Shown: positions 1-7,766, counted from the first letter of the stretch. The stretch is 29,327 nt of DNA from JAOABP01 sp964590395 (GCA_964590395.1 CAZPVT010000023.1:1-29327), one strand, 5' to 3'. The notes: generated by a model from the letters alone, not told the origin. Numbers and translations are program-made.

Positions 1-169
1 CAGCGTGAAGGACCGGACTAATCCGCACAGAGATTGTTGTGGCTTTCGCCACCTGCCAAAGGCAGTGCGTCGCTACCGCTCCTCGCAATGACGAGGGAAG
101 GTGGTGGAGATTCCTCGCCGAACAAGCCGGCTCGGAATGACGAAGAAAAAGGTGGTGCGTCATTGCAAG
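1..169. repeat. Dispersed palindromic repeat, copy R1 (compound)
   Basis: This is a mosaic of modules seen in four other places in the window. It has a linker-like segment (about 10-30), a GATTG...CGCAATGAC arm (32-92), a GATTCC...GGAATGAC arm (108-141) and a trailing TCATTGC fragment (160-166). The first arm is expanded by two extra perfect hairpins, GTGGCTTTCGCCAC (39-52) and CTGCCAAAGGCAG (53-65). The second arm folds as ATTCC/GGAAT with an inner GCCG/CGGC stem. No open reading frame or RNA gene was seen here; with the following bases it forms the leader region of the subtilase gene. Confidence 0.8.
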
Positions 170-230
170 TGTTCTACCACAAATAATTATGCCCCTCAAT
201 CCACGCCTTCTTTACCAATAAACCTACACC

Positions 231-258
231 TTGACCTTTATCAACGCTAAAGTAAAAT
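231..258 (+). promoter_or_regulatory. Probable promoter of the subtilase gene
   Basis: A -35 box TTGACC (231-236) lies 16 bp before a -10 box TAAAAT (253-258). Expected transcription start is near 265, giving a leader of about 23 nt that contains the AAAGGAGG ribosome binding site (276-283). A 14-bp palindrome TTAAGAAATCTTAA (260-273) sits across the expected start and could be an operator. Confidence 0.55.
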
Positions 259-287
259 TTTAAGAAATCTTAAGAAAAGGAGGCACT

Positions 288-3200
288 GTGCGTTTGTTGA
301 TGTGTTCTCTTGTTTTTCTCATCCTCCTGAGCACAGCGGGCGTTACCGCACCCATTGAGCCCCTGCTCATGGAGAGGATGAGCATTGCGGGCAATAATGA
401 GTTCTTACCGGTTGTCATCGCACTCAACGAGCAGTTTGATGCACAAACTGTTATCCGTACCGTAAAAGTAAAAAGCGAAAGGTGGCGGATAACCGTCAAC
501 GGTTTAAAAGAACTGGCTAATCGCACTCAGCAGGGTTTACTTTCTGAACTGACTCAACTGGAAAAACTCGGTAAAGTCCGAAATATCATTCCGCTCTGGA
601 TTGTCAACGCAGTCTACTGCGAACTGGTGCCTGATGCCATTATCAAGATCAGTGAAAGACCGGATGTCTGGTTTATCCATTGGGATCTAATCCCAACTGA
701 GAATGCGCTGGGAGTGGCACCAAAACCGGTTAAGTCTGATGTACTGGGGGGCACAGATATGCGGGAATGGCATGTCCGTAAGGTCAAAGCGGATAGCGTC
801 TGGTATGTGTACGGCTACACCGGCAATGGTGTGGTCATCGGCAATATTGATACCGGCTGCGACTACAATCATACCGACCTGCGCAATCATATGTGGACTG
901 ACCCAAACTACCCTTATCACGGCTGGGATTTTGAAAACAATGACAACGACCCGATGGACTCCTATGGTCACGGCACCCACTGCTGTGGCATCAATGCAGG
1001 TGATGGTAGTGGTGGTGATACCACCGGAATGGCGCCCCGGGCCCTGATTATGTCCTGCCGGACCAAAACCAGTCTTACCCCACCTTTGCCCGATACGATC
1101 GCAGAAAACACCGTTTTCCGCTCAATGGAGTTCTGTATTGCCCCACCACTGTCACCGGAAAACCACGCTCATCTCCTTTCAATGAGTCTGGGCTGGTATC
1201 ACGACTGGAATCCACGCCGGGCACTCTGGCGTCAGGCGGTAACCAATGTCGCGGCTGCGGGTCTGCCTTACTTTATTGCCGCGGGCAATGAAGGCTCAGG
1301 CAATGAACCGGACAATGTCCGAACACCAGGTGATGTGCCCGGACCCTGGAAACACCCGGCAGAAATGCCAGGTGGTTTGGGTGGCGCGATAACTATCGGT
1401 GCAACCGATTCACTGGACAACTACGCCTGGTTCACCTCCTGGGGCCCAGTCTCCTGGTCCAATGTTCCACCCTATAACGATTATGCCTATCCACCCGGAC
1501 TGCTAAAACCGGACTTCTCCGCACCGGGCGTTGATATCGTCTCCTGTCAGCTTGGTGGTGGTTATGTCGCAATGTCTGGAACTTCAATGGCAACACCCTG
1601 TGCCGCGGGCATCGCCGCGCTGATGCTCGAAAAAAACCCGAGCCTATTACCAGAAGAGATTGACTCCATTATGCAGATATCGGTTGTGCCCCGCGGGACC
1701 CCACCTAAGAACAATATCTACGGCACCGGCAGGATTGATGCGATGCGCTGTATTGAAAACACCCCCCTACCCGTTGGTGTCCGGTTTTATCGGGCAATTG
1801 TTGACGACTCTACCGGCGGCAACAACGACAGAATCATCAATCCGGGCGAAACCATCAACCTGCCAGTCTGGGTGAAAAATCAGTGCAGTTATTCCACCAA
1901 TGGTGTCGCTGGCACGCTCCGCACCAACGACCCCACCCATATCACAATCCTTGATTCAGTTAAAAATTTCGGCACGATTCTGCCGGGTGAAACCGCCTAT
2001 TCCGGTAATAACGGCTATCGCTTCACTGTCGCCACCTCTTGCACCAATAACTACTCCCTCAACTTTGAGCTTCACATTCGCGATGACCGGGATTCTATCT
2101 GGGTCTCCTCGTTTAAGTTAAAGGTCGGCACTCCGGTCTTCGGGGCTGATTCGGTCTATGCCTATGATGGTGGCAATGGTAAACTTGACCCGGGTGAGGA
2201 GTGCGATATCGCTATCAGATTACTCAATACCGGCCTGGGCAACGGTTATGATGTAAATGTCATGCTGCGTTCAACCGACCCCAGGCTTGTGGTTCTGGAC
2301 TCAACCGCAGTTTACGGATTTGTGCCCAATGACTCCTGGATAATGAACGAAGCCGACCACTTCCGGGTCCGTGCCAGTGTAACAATCCCCCGGGAGTTTG
2401 TAATACCGTGCAGTCTGCGGATCAACGCAACCGGCTATCCAACTAAAACCATCTATTTCGGCATTGAGGTCGGCAGGCTAACCGCGGTTGACCCGATTCC
2501 TGATGGTCCGCGTCAGCCTGCACTATACTATGCCTATGATGACATTGATACCGAATACTCAGAAAGGCCTATTTTCTCCTGGGTTGAAATCAGAAACTTG
2601 GGCACCCGGCTATCCTTAGGGGATGACCAGACTGTGCTGATAGATCTCCCGCCCTCATTCGGTCCGATTAAATTCTACGGTCAGCGCTATACCCAGATTT
2701 CGGTCTGCTCCAATGGCTGGGTCGCACCAGGCAATGCCACCCAATTCACCTGGACGAACACCGCCTTACCTAACACCGATATGCCCCCGATGTTCTGTCT
2801 TAAATGGGATGACCTTTATCCGCCAGAAGGCAACGGTGTCTGGTACCATCATGATGCCGCAAACAATCGGTTTATTATTGAGTGGGATTCGGTCCATTAC
2901 TATTCACCCCGGGACTCCTGGGACAAAATGCAGATTATCTTTTACGACACAACGATGGCCGCCGCAGATGGCAATACCGAGGTTGTCTTCCAGTACCTCA
3001 CCGCAAACCGAAACTCATCGATGACTGTCGGTGAACAGGACCCGACCCGGACAATTGCAATTCAGGTGGTATTCGACAATAACTACCACCGTGCTGGAGC
3101 TCCCATCGTTCCCGGTAGAGCGATTAAGATTACCACCGATGCTCCAACGGTCAGTATTGCCGAACAGCAAAACTTACCCCCCATCACCACCGCAGAACTC

Positions 3201-3461
3201 AAAATCCTACCCACCGCTTTCCGTCAGCGAGTTAAGATCAATCTCAATCTGAACGCTGAAACTGATCTCCGACTTATGGTTTATGACAACACTGGCAGAA
3301 AGGTCCGCACCATTGTTAAGAGCAGGATGAAACCCGGTAATTACCATTTCACCTGGGATGCGCGTGATGATGCCGGCAACAATGTTGCCCAGGGTGTTTA
3401 TCTCATCCGGGCGGAGACTCCCACTCAAACCAGAACTACCAAGGCGATATATCTAAAATAA
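288..3461 (+). CDS. Secreted subtilisin-like serine protease (S8) with C-terminal FlgD-like Ig sorting domain
   Basis: Predicted secreted S8-family endopeptidase of 1057 residues. A short hydrophobic signal peptide (about 1-20) is followed by an I9-type propeptide region (about 35-135) and the catalytic domain (about 175-490). The triad is visible as Asp188 (NIDTG), His228 (GHGTH) and Ser433 (SGTSMATP), with oxyanion Asn334 (AAGNEGS). A long beta-rich middle follows (about 500-960). The C-terminus (about 975-1057) resembles the FlgD Ig fold used as a sorting tail in WOR-3 and FCB-type bacteria, with the typical GVYLIRA and final aromatic-Leu-Lys. The GTG start is chosen for its strong AAAGGAGG at 5-bp spacing. 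The gene is monocistronic, between its own promoter and a strong terminator. The protease call is firm; the secretion route is inferred. Confidence 0.95.
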   Translation: MRLLMCSLVFLILLSTAGVTAPIEPLLMERMSIAGNNEFLPVVIALNEQFDAQTVIRTVKVKSERWRITVNGLKELANRTQQGLLSELTQLEKLGKVRNIIPLWIVNAVYCELVPDAIIKISERPDVWFIHWDLIPTENALGVAPKPVKSDVLGGTDMREWHVRKVKADSVWYVYGYTGNGVVIGNIDTGCDYNHTDLRNHMWTDPNYPYHGWDFENNDNDPMDSYGHGTHCCGINAGDGSGGDTTGMAPRALIMSCRTKTSLTPPLPDTIAENTVFRSMEFCIAPPLSPENHAHLLSMSLGWYHDWNPRRALWRQAVTNVAAAGLPYFIAAGNEGSGNEPDNVRTPGDVPGPWKHPAEMPGGLGGAITIGATDSLDNYAWFTSWGPVSWSNVPPYNDYAYPPGLLKPDFSAPGVDIVSCQLGGGYVAMSGTSMATPCAAGIAALMLEKNPSLLPEEIDSIMQISVVPRGTPPKNNIYGTGRIDAMRCIENTPLPVGVRFYRAIVDDSTGGNNDRIINPGETINLPVWVKNQCSYSTNGVAGTLRTNDPTHITILDSVKNFGTILPGETAYSGNNGYRFTVATSCTNNYSLNFELHIRDDRDSIWVSSFKLKVGTPVFGADSVYAYDGGNGKLDPGEECDIAIRLLNTGLGNGYDVNVMLRSTDPRLVVLDSTAVYGFVPNDSWIMNEADHFRVRASVTIPREFVIPCSLRINATGYPTKTIYFGIEVGRLTAVDPIPDGPRQPALYYAYDDIDTEYSERPIFSWVEIRNLGTRLSLGDDQTVLIDLPPSFGPIKFYGQRYTQISVCSNGWVAPGNATQFTWTNTALPNTDMPPMFCLKWDDLYPPEGNGVWYHHDAANNRFIIEWDSVHYYSPRDSWDKMQIIFYDTTMAAADGNTEVVFQYLTANRNSSMTVGEQDPTRTIAIQVVFDNNYHRAGAPIVPGRAIKITTDAPTVSIAEQQNLPPITTAELKILPTAFRQRVKINLNLNAETDLRLMVYDNTGRKVRTIVKSRMKPGNYHFTWDARDDAGNNVAQGVYLIRAETPTQTRTTKAIYLK

Positions 3462-3475
3462 AAACGGAGACAAAG

Positions 3476-3518
3476 AAGGCAGGGGTGTTTAAAACTTTGC
3501 ACCCCTGCCTTTATTTTA
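3476..3518 (+). terminator. Intrinsic terminator after the subtilase gene
   Basis: A perfect 12-bp inverted repeat, AAGGCAGGGGTG (3476-3487) and CACCCCTGCCTT (3500-3511), is followed by a T-rich tract. It lies 15 bp after the subtilase stop codon. The -35 box of the next gene falls inside this hairpin. Confidence 0.85.
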
Positions 3519-3524
3519 TATAAT
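3497..3524 (+). promoter_or_regulatory. Probable leaderless promoter of the rimI-like gene
   Basis: TTGCAC (3497-3502), 16 bp, then a perfect TATAAT (3519-3524). The ATG at 3536 starts 12 bases after the last base of the -10 box and no Shine-Dalgarno sequence precedes it. The transcript would therefore begin only about 4 nt before the start codon. The -35 box overlaps the right arm of the upstream terminator. Confidence 0.55.
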
Positions 3525-3535
3525 AGTGTTAACCA

Positions 3536-3970
3536 ATGGTTAATATCCGAAAAATGGCAGAAACTGACCTGGATCAGGTATTAAAGATTGAAACCGCCAC
3601 CTTTCCCAATCCCTGGCGGCGCTCATTTTTTCTTGCTGACATCCACCGCCAGAATTCACTCTGCATTGTCGCGGAAAATGAAACCGGCGTTGTCGCTTAT
3701 CTTATCGCCTGGGGTAAAGAGGAAGTCCACATTGCCAACATTGCGGTTTCTGCCCACTGGCGCAACCAGGGAATTGGAACCAGGTTAATGAACCAAGCAT
3801 TGGAATTTGCCCGTCATCAAGATGCAGAGAATATCTATCTTGAAGTCAGAGCCTCTAACACCGGCGCCCAGCGATTTTACCGCCGGCTTGGATTTGTTCC
3901 TACCTATATCCGCCGGGGCTATTATGAAAATGGTGAGGATGCCGTGGTTATGGAATGCCAGATCGATTAA
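3536..3970 (+). CDS. rimI: GNAT acetyltransferase, RimI-like (ribosomal protein S18 N-acetyltransferase)
   Basis: This 144-residue, single-domain GNAT protein has the length and sequence style of RimI, which acetylates the N-terminal alanine of ribosomal protein bS18 with acetyl-CoA. The acetyl-CoA pyrophosphate-binding motif is visible as RNQGIGTRL (about 82-90). It is followed by the typical YLEVRASNTGAQRFYRRLGF segment (about 102-121) and a terminal tyrosine-rich strand (RRGYYENGEDAVVME). The ATG has no ribosome binding site, which fits a leaderless message from the promoter at 3497-3524. Its stop codon overlaps the stop of the convergent nitroreductase gene in the palindrome TTAA. Many GNAT paralogues look alike, so the S18 target is probable but unproven. 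Confidence 0.8.
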   Translation: MVNIRKMAETDLDQVLKIETATFPNPWRRSFFLADIHRQNSLCIVAENETGVVAYLIAWGKEEVHIANIAVSAHWRNQGIGTRLMNQALEFARHQDAENIYLEVRASNTGAQRFYRRLGFVPTYIRRGYYENGEDAVVMECQID

Positions 3971-4485
3971 GAATACCGATCATAACACACAATCTCACCC
4001 AACCCCTTGCGCGGCCTGGGCTTTGACTCCTGTGCCGGATAACCGATCGGAGTCAGCGCTACCGGTTTGACACCAGCAGGAATACCTAACACCCGCCGGA
4101 CCTCCTCCTCAATAAAGGCACCAATCCAGCATGTTCCTAACCCCTCATTTGCAGCCGCCAGAATGATATGTTCAAGCGCAATGGTAACATCCACCTCAGC
4201 CGCTGACCAGTATCCACCCATACCCTTCCAGGCCTGCTCTAAAACAGCGCAGGCACAGATGACAATCGGTGCCTGAGCGATAAACATCTGATTCCGGCAT
4301 GCCGGTACTAACTCCTGCTTGATTTTCTCATCTTTTACTACTATAAACTTCCAGGGTTGGAAATTCTTTGCTGAAGGTGCCAGTCTGCCTGCCTCTAAAA
4401 TCCGGTTAAGCACATCATCTGGCACCGGGTCGGGTTTATATGCCCGGACACTTAACCGCTGACGGATAACCTCATAAAACTCCAT
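3967..4485 (-). CDS. Nitroreductase family flavoprotein
   Basis: A 172-residue, single-domain member of the nitroreductase family, FMN-dependent NAD(P)H oxidoreductases that act as dimers. Hallmarks are the N-terminal RQRLSVRAYKPDPVPDD (FMN phosphate-binding RxSxR type), LAPSAKNFQPWKF (about 36-48), and the later AANEGLGTCWIGAF segment (about 110-123). The physiological substrate cannot be read from sequence. The start is supported by AAGGAGG seven bases before the ATG on the minus strand. It converges with the rimI-like gene and overlaps it by 4 bp at the stop codons. No strong promoter was seen upstream. Internal Cys residues around CRNQ and CACAV are present, but no 4Fe-4S pattern was seen. 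Confidence 0.88.
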   Translation of the reverse strand: MEFYEVIRQRLSVRAYKPDPVPDDVLNRILEAGRLAPSAKNFQPWKFIVVKDEKIKQELVPACRNQMFIAQAPIVICACAVLEQAWKGMGGYWSAAEVDVTIALEHIILAAANEGLGTCWIGAFIEEEVRRVLGIPAGVKPVALTPIGYPAQESKPRPRKGLGEIVCYDRYS

Positions 4486-4608
4486 TAAAACTCCTCCTTG
4501 ATTGAACCGCCTATCTCATACCTGACATCAAACTATCTGACCAAACCCGAAGCGAAACTAAATTTAGCCTGAAAACAGCAAAAGTCAAGAACCCAATTTA
4601 GCAGTAAT

Positions 4609-4636
4609 TTGACATTCTTGTATCACTTAATACAAT
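4609..4636 (+). promoter_or_regulatory. Probable leaderless promoter of the M24 peptidase-efp operon
   Basis: Perfect -35 TTGACA (4609-4614), 16 bp, then TACAAT (4631-4636). The ATG at 4645 is only 8 bases past the -10 box and has no ribosome binding site, so the mRNA should start within 1-3 nt of the start codon. A direct repeat AATTTAGC occurs just upstream (4561-4568 and 4595-4602). Confidence 0.65.
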
Positions 4637-4644
4637 ACAGCACG

Positions 4645-5724
4645 ATGTTCAAGCGGAGAATCGCAGCACTGCAAGGACTGCTAAAAAAACACCAACTGGA
4701 TGGTTTAATTGTCTCCGGTCTTAATAACATCCGCTATCTCTGCGGCTATACCGGCACGAATGGTATGATGCTTGTCACCCGGAACAAAGCCGTTTTTTAC
4801 ACCGACTTCCGTTATCAGGAGCAGATAAAAACTGAAGTAAAGGGGTGTACAAGACGAATATTAGAGCGCGACCTTTACGCCTCTTTCCCGGTTGAGGAGT
4901 TAAGAAAACTCACCAGCCGAAAACAGGGATTGAGGATGGCAATTGAGGAAACAAACCTCTCGCTGTTTCGCTTCCGACTGCTGCGCCGGCAACTTAAAAA
5001 GGTAAAACTAATACCGATGCAGGATCTGGTAATGGAGTTGAGACGTAAAAAAAGCCCGAAGGAGATCGCCTTAATAACAAAAGCCCAAGAGATAACCGAA
5101 CAGGCATTTGCCCGCGTGCTGAAAATGGTAAAACCCGGGGTAACGGAAAAGGACTTGGCAATGGAAATTGAATTCTACTTTAAGCAGTTTGGGGATAGCG
5201 CATTTCCACCGATTGTTGCCAGTGGCGAAAACAGCGCCAAACCCCATGCCCGTGCCTCGGAAAGGAAAATCCGTCTCGGTGACTGCATCACCTTTGATAT
5301 CGGTTGCCGTTATCAAAGTTACTGCGCAGATATGACACGCACCATATTCCTGGGCAAACCAGACCCGGAACTGAAAAGGGTCTACACCGAGGTTTTAAAC
5401 ACCCAGAACGAGGCACTGGCGGCTATCAAACCCGGTGTCCCTGGTAAATTTGTTGACCTTGTCGCCCGCGATTGTCTTGATCGCGCTGGACTTGCCCGGT
5501 ATTTCGGGCATAGCCTCGGTCACGGGGTTGGACTGGAAGTCCACGAACAACCGTTACTTGTCCGAACCAGCAAACATATCCTTGAACCGGGTGATGTGGT
5601 TACGGTTGAACCCGGAGTATATCTCCCCAGCAGGGGTGGTGTGCGCATTGAAGATATGGTACTGGTAACTACTACTGGTATGCGGAATCTCACCCAAGTA
5701 AAGAAAGAGATGGTTATATTATAA
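4645..5724 (+). CDS. M24 family metallopeptidase, Xaa-Pro aminopeptidase/dipeptidase type
   Basis: Cytoplasmic peptidase of 359 residues that should remove residues ahead of proline, using a dinuclear metal centre. A creatinase-like N-terminal domain (1-120) precedes the pita-bread catalytic domain (about 130-359). All five expected ligands are present: Asp218 (TFDIG), Asp229 (CADMTRT), His293 (GHSLGHGVG), Glu322 (VEPGVY) and Glu336 (GVRIEDM). A longer reading frame opens with TTG at 4609, but that TTG is the -35 box of the promoter, so ATG 4645 is chosen; it gives the usual family N-terminus (MFKRRIAALQGLL). It is first in an operon with efp, 18 bp downstream. The pairing of an M24 peptidase with efp is common in Firmicutes and other phyla. 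Confidence 0.9.
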   Translation: MFKRRIAALQGLLKKHQLDGLIVSGLNNIRYLCGYTGTNGMMLVTRNKAVFYTDFRYQEQIKTEVKGCTRRILERDLYASFPVEELRKLTSRKQGLRMAIEETNLSLFRFRLLRRQLKKVKLIPMQDLVMELRRKKSPKEIALITKAQEITEQAFARVLKMVKPGVTEKDLAMEIEFYFKQFGDSAFPPIVASGENSAKPHARASERKIRLGDCITFDIGCRYQSYCADMTRTIFLGKPDPELKRVYTEVLNTQNEALAAIKPGVPGKFVDLVARDCLDRAGLARYFGHSLGHGVGLEVHEQPLLVRTSKHILEPGDVVTVEPGVYLPSRGGVRIEDMVLVTTTGMRNLTQVKKEMVIL

Positions 5725-5742
5725 GCACAAGGAGAGAGCCAG

Positions 5743-6300
5743 ATGGTAACACCCAACGACTTTCGCACTGGACTTTTGATAAAATATAACAACGAAATTT
5801 ATGAAATACTTTCTTATTCCCGAACCCGGACCGCACAGCGCCGCGCGCGGGTGCTGACAAAGATGCGTAACATCCGGACCGGAGCATTGATCGAAGAGAG
5901 TTTTGAATCCGAAATTAAACTGGAAACGGTTGACCTCGAACAGCGCAAGGGCCAGTTTCTCTACGCGGATGACTCCGGCTATCACTTTATGGACTTAGAA
6001 ACTTACGACCAGTTCACTCTGAAAAAAGAGGCGCTGGGTGAAAAAGTGTGGTATCTCACCGAGGGATTAGAAGTAATAATTGGATATATTGCTGGTGTAC
6101 CGATGATGATCGAACAGCCCACATTCATTGTGCTCGAAGTAATTGAAACCGAGCCAAATTACCGAGGCGATACTGCTACCGGTAGTGGCAAACCAGCCCG
6201 TCTTGCTACCGGCCTGGTTGTTGATGTGCCGTTTTTTATTAAAGTCGGTGACCGCGTCCGGATTGATACCCGCACCAACACTTATGTTGAAAGAGCATAG
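5743..6300 (+). CDS. efp: Translation elongation factor P with atypical loop
   Basis: EF-P rescues ribosomes stalled on polyproline. This copy is 185 residues, full length, with all three domains. The signature of the C-terminal domain is intact (GDTATGSGKPARLATG, then VPFFIKVGDRVRIDTRT). An ungapped alignment with E. coli EF-P, anchored at DFR near the N-terminus and at TG49, puts Gln32 where E. coli has the modified Lys34. The surrounding PGKG tip reads TAQR. The loop is very basic (RTRTAQRRAR). Neither the lysine used for beta-lysylation nor the arginine used for rhamnosylation is at the aligned site, although Arg33 and Arg34 are adjacent. The ATG is preceded by AAGGAGA at 9-bp spacing. 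It is followed 18 bp later by a biotin-carboxylase-like gene. Confidence 0.95.
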   Translation: MVTPNDFRTGLLIKYNNEIYEILSYSRTRTAQRRARVLTKMRNIRTGALIEESFESEIKLETVDLEQRKGQFLYADDSGYHFMDLETYDQFTLKKEALGEKVWYLTEGLEVIIGYIAGVPMMIEQPTFIVLEVIETEPNYRGDTATGSGKPARLATGLVVDVPFFIKVGDRVRIDTRTNTYVERA

Positions 6301-6318
6301 TTAAAAAATCTAGCAATT

Positions 6319-7599
6319 GTGTTCAAAAAAATTCTCGTTGCCAACCGGGCGATTCCGGCACTGCGCATCATCCGCACCTGCCGGGATTTGAGTATCAAGA
6401 CGGTTGTTCCCTATTCAGAGGCAGACCGGAACTCGCTGCCGGTTCTCCTTGCTGATGAAACGATCTGTATTGGTCCCGCACCGGTGCTCGACTCCTACGC
6501 CAACATCTCCCGACTTATTGCCGCTGCCCAGATCACGGATTGCGACGCCATCCATCCTGGATGGGGGGTTTTAGGCGCTGACCCTGAGTTTGCGGAAGCA
6601 ACGCGCGACTCCGGAATCAACTTCATCGGCGCTCCACCCGAACTCATGCGTCTGACCAACGACCGACTTGGCCTGAGGAACTTTTTAAAACCAGCCGGAA
6701 TTCCGCTCCTCCCCGGTTCAGAAAACCCGATTGCCACTCTCCAACAGGCAATATCCGAATGTCTGAAAATTGGACTGCCCGTAGCAGTAAAACCGTTAAC
6801 CGATTACCACCGCCTTTACCGGCTAATCACTAAGGAAAAAGACATCGAATATCAAATCCGGATGTTTCAGGCTGAGGTCCGTGCCCGGTTCGGCACAGAA
6901 CTGGTTTACCTGGAAAAACATCTTGAATCAGCGCGCCCGATCGATATCTTTGTCATTCACCGCCAGCCGGTTCTCGACTGGAAGATTGCCTCATCACCCA
7001 ATGATCAAGAATGCATCGCCTTTACCCCGGCGGATATTTCTACAGAACTGAGGCAAAACCTGTATCACTGGGCAGAATCAGTAATCACGAAACTGGAATT
7101 CCCCGGTGGTGCAGTGATCCGATTTTTGGTAGACCACAATGAAACCGCCTTTTTCTCGCAGATTAACTGTGAACTACCGTCCCTTCACCCGTTTATCGAA
7201 ATCGTCACCGGCATTGATCTGGTCGAAGAACAAATACGGTGTATAACCGGTGGCCCATCCCTTATCACCCACCCCCCTGAGCCAGCCGGCATCGCGGTCT
7301 TTGCCGGTAATCTTTATCTCGAGAATCCGGGCGCCGACTTTAAGCCATCCCCGAGCACAGTAACTGACCTGCTTTTGCCTTCAGGACCACATATCCGCGT
7401 TGAGTCTCACCTGTACTTAGGTTATTCAATCCCTGCCGAATACGACCAGCGCCTCGCCAGCATCTTCGCTTATGCACCAGAAAGCATGTCCGCGCGCCTC
7501 CGTTTGCTCCGTGCCCTTTTTGAAACCCGTATCAGCGGTTTGGCTACCAATCGTGACCTCATCATCTCGACCCTACGCAATCTGAGTTCAGAAAACTAA
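6319..7599 (+). CDS. Degenerate biotin carboxylase-like protein (probable pseudoenzyme)
   Basis: The 426 residues align end to end with AccC/PccA-type biotin carboxylase. There is a BC N-domain (FKKILVANR, YSEADR, DAIHPGWG), an ATP-grasp region (about 115-310) and a BC C-domain (HIRVESHLYLGYSIPAEYD, 358-376). Many key residues are gone. The glycine-rich ATP lid after Lys158 reads PLTDYHRLYR. By alignment with E. coli AccC, Lys116 is Arg116, Glu276 is Arg268, Glu288 is Gln281, Arg292 is Glu285, Gln294 is Pro287 and Glu296 is Leu289; Asn283 and Arg360 remain. The frame is intact, so the fold appears to be maintained for another role, perhaps binding or regulation. The efp-accB-accC order is familiar in other bacteria, but no accB is present here. 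The GTG start has no ribosome binding site. The loss of catalysis is inferred by hand alignment. Confidence 0.75.
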   Translation: MFKKILVANRAIPALRIIRTCRDLSIKTVVPYSEADRNSLPVLLADETICIGPAPVLDSYANISRLIAAAQITDCDAIHPGWGVLGADPEFAEATRDSGINFIGAPPELMRLTNDRLGLRNFLKPAGIPLLPGSENPIATLQQAISECLKIGLPVAVKPLTDYHRLYRLITKEKDIEYQIRMFQAEVRARFGTELVYLEKHLESARPIDIFVIHRQPVLDWKIASSPNDQECIAFTPADISTELRQNLYHWAESVITKLEFPGGAVIRFLVDHNETAFFSQINCELPSLHPFIEIVTGIDLVEEQIRCITGGPSLITHPPEPAGIAVFAGNLYLENPGADFKPSPSTVTDLLLPSGPHIRVESHLYLGYSIPAEYDQRLASIFAYAPESMSARLRLLRALFETRISGLATNRDLIISTLRNLSSEN

Positions 7600-7622
7600 T
7601 CGGCTAAATCCCAAAATTTTTC

Positions 7623-7651
7623 TTGACAACAACCGGTTAATCGGTTATAAT
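7623..7651 (+). promoter_or_regulatory. Consensus promoter of the pseudopilin gene
   Basis: Perfect TTGACA (7623-7628), 17-bp spacer, perfect TATAAT (7646-7651). The spacer carries a palindrome AACCGGTT (7631-7638) and a direct repeat CGGTTA (7634-7639 and 7642-7647), which could bind a regulator. Transcription should start near 7658, leaving a leader of about 115 nt before the pilin ATG. This is the strongest promoter in the window. Confidence 0.8.
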
Positions 7652-7676
7652 TATACTGTAAGACAGTGAGGAACTA

Positions 7677-7766
7677 ATGTGCGTTAAGTCATATCTAATT
7701 CCGTCAGAAACAAGGTGGCTGTTATTCCTTGCTGTTTTGCTATCCCTAAAAAGAAAGGAGGTGTAA
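7677..7766 (+). CDS. Upstream ORF, 29-residue hydrophobic leader peptide (putative)
   Basis: A short frame in the pilin leader: ATG at 7677, GAGG ribosome binding site (7668-7671) at 5-bp spacing, stop TAA at 7764-7766. It encodes a hydrophobic core WLLFLAVLLSL (14-24) flanked by polar residues and ending KRKEV. Its last codons are the AAAGGAGG of the pilin gene, and it stops 6 bases before the pilin ATG, so its translation would cross the pilin ribosome binding site. It could be a leader peptide coupling or gating pilin translation, or a tiny membrane peptide. Part of the C-terminus is forced by the ribosome binding site sequence, so chance cannot be excluded. Confidence 0.4.
   Translation: MCVKSYLIPSETRWLLFLAVLLSLKRKEV

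Noticed and set aside
703..1047. Long alternative frames inside the subtilase, PNPase and other genes
   Set aside because: They lack ribosome binding sites and family-like composition and are explained as out-of-frame shadows of the real genes.
4561..4602. Direct repeat AATTTAGC 34 bp apart upstream of the M24 promoter as an activator site
   Set aside because: Eight bases of AT-rich sequence recur easily by chance; without conservation data I do not claim it.
4609..4644. An upstream TTG start adding 12 residues to the M24 peptidase
   Set aside because: The TTG is the first base triplet of a perfect TTGACA -35 box, the added residues have no family match, and no ribosome binding site precedes it.
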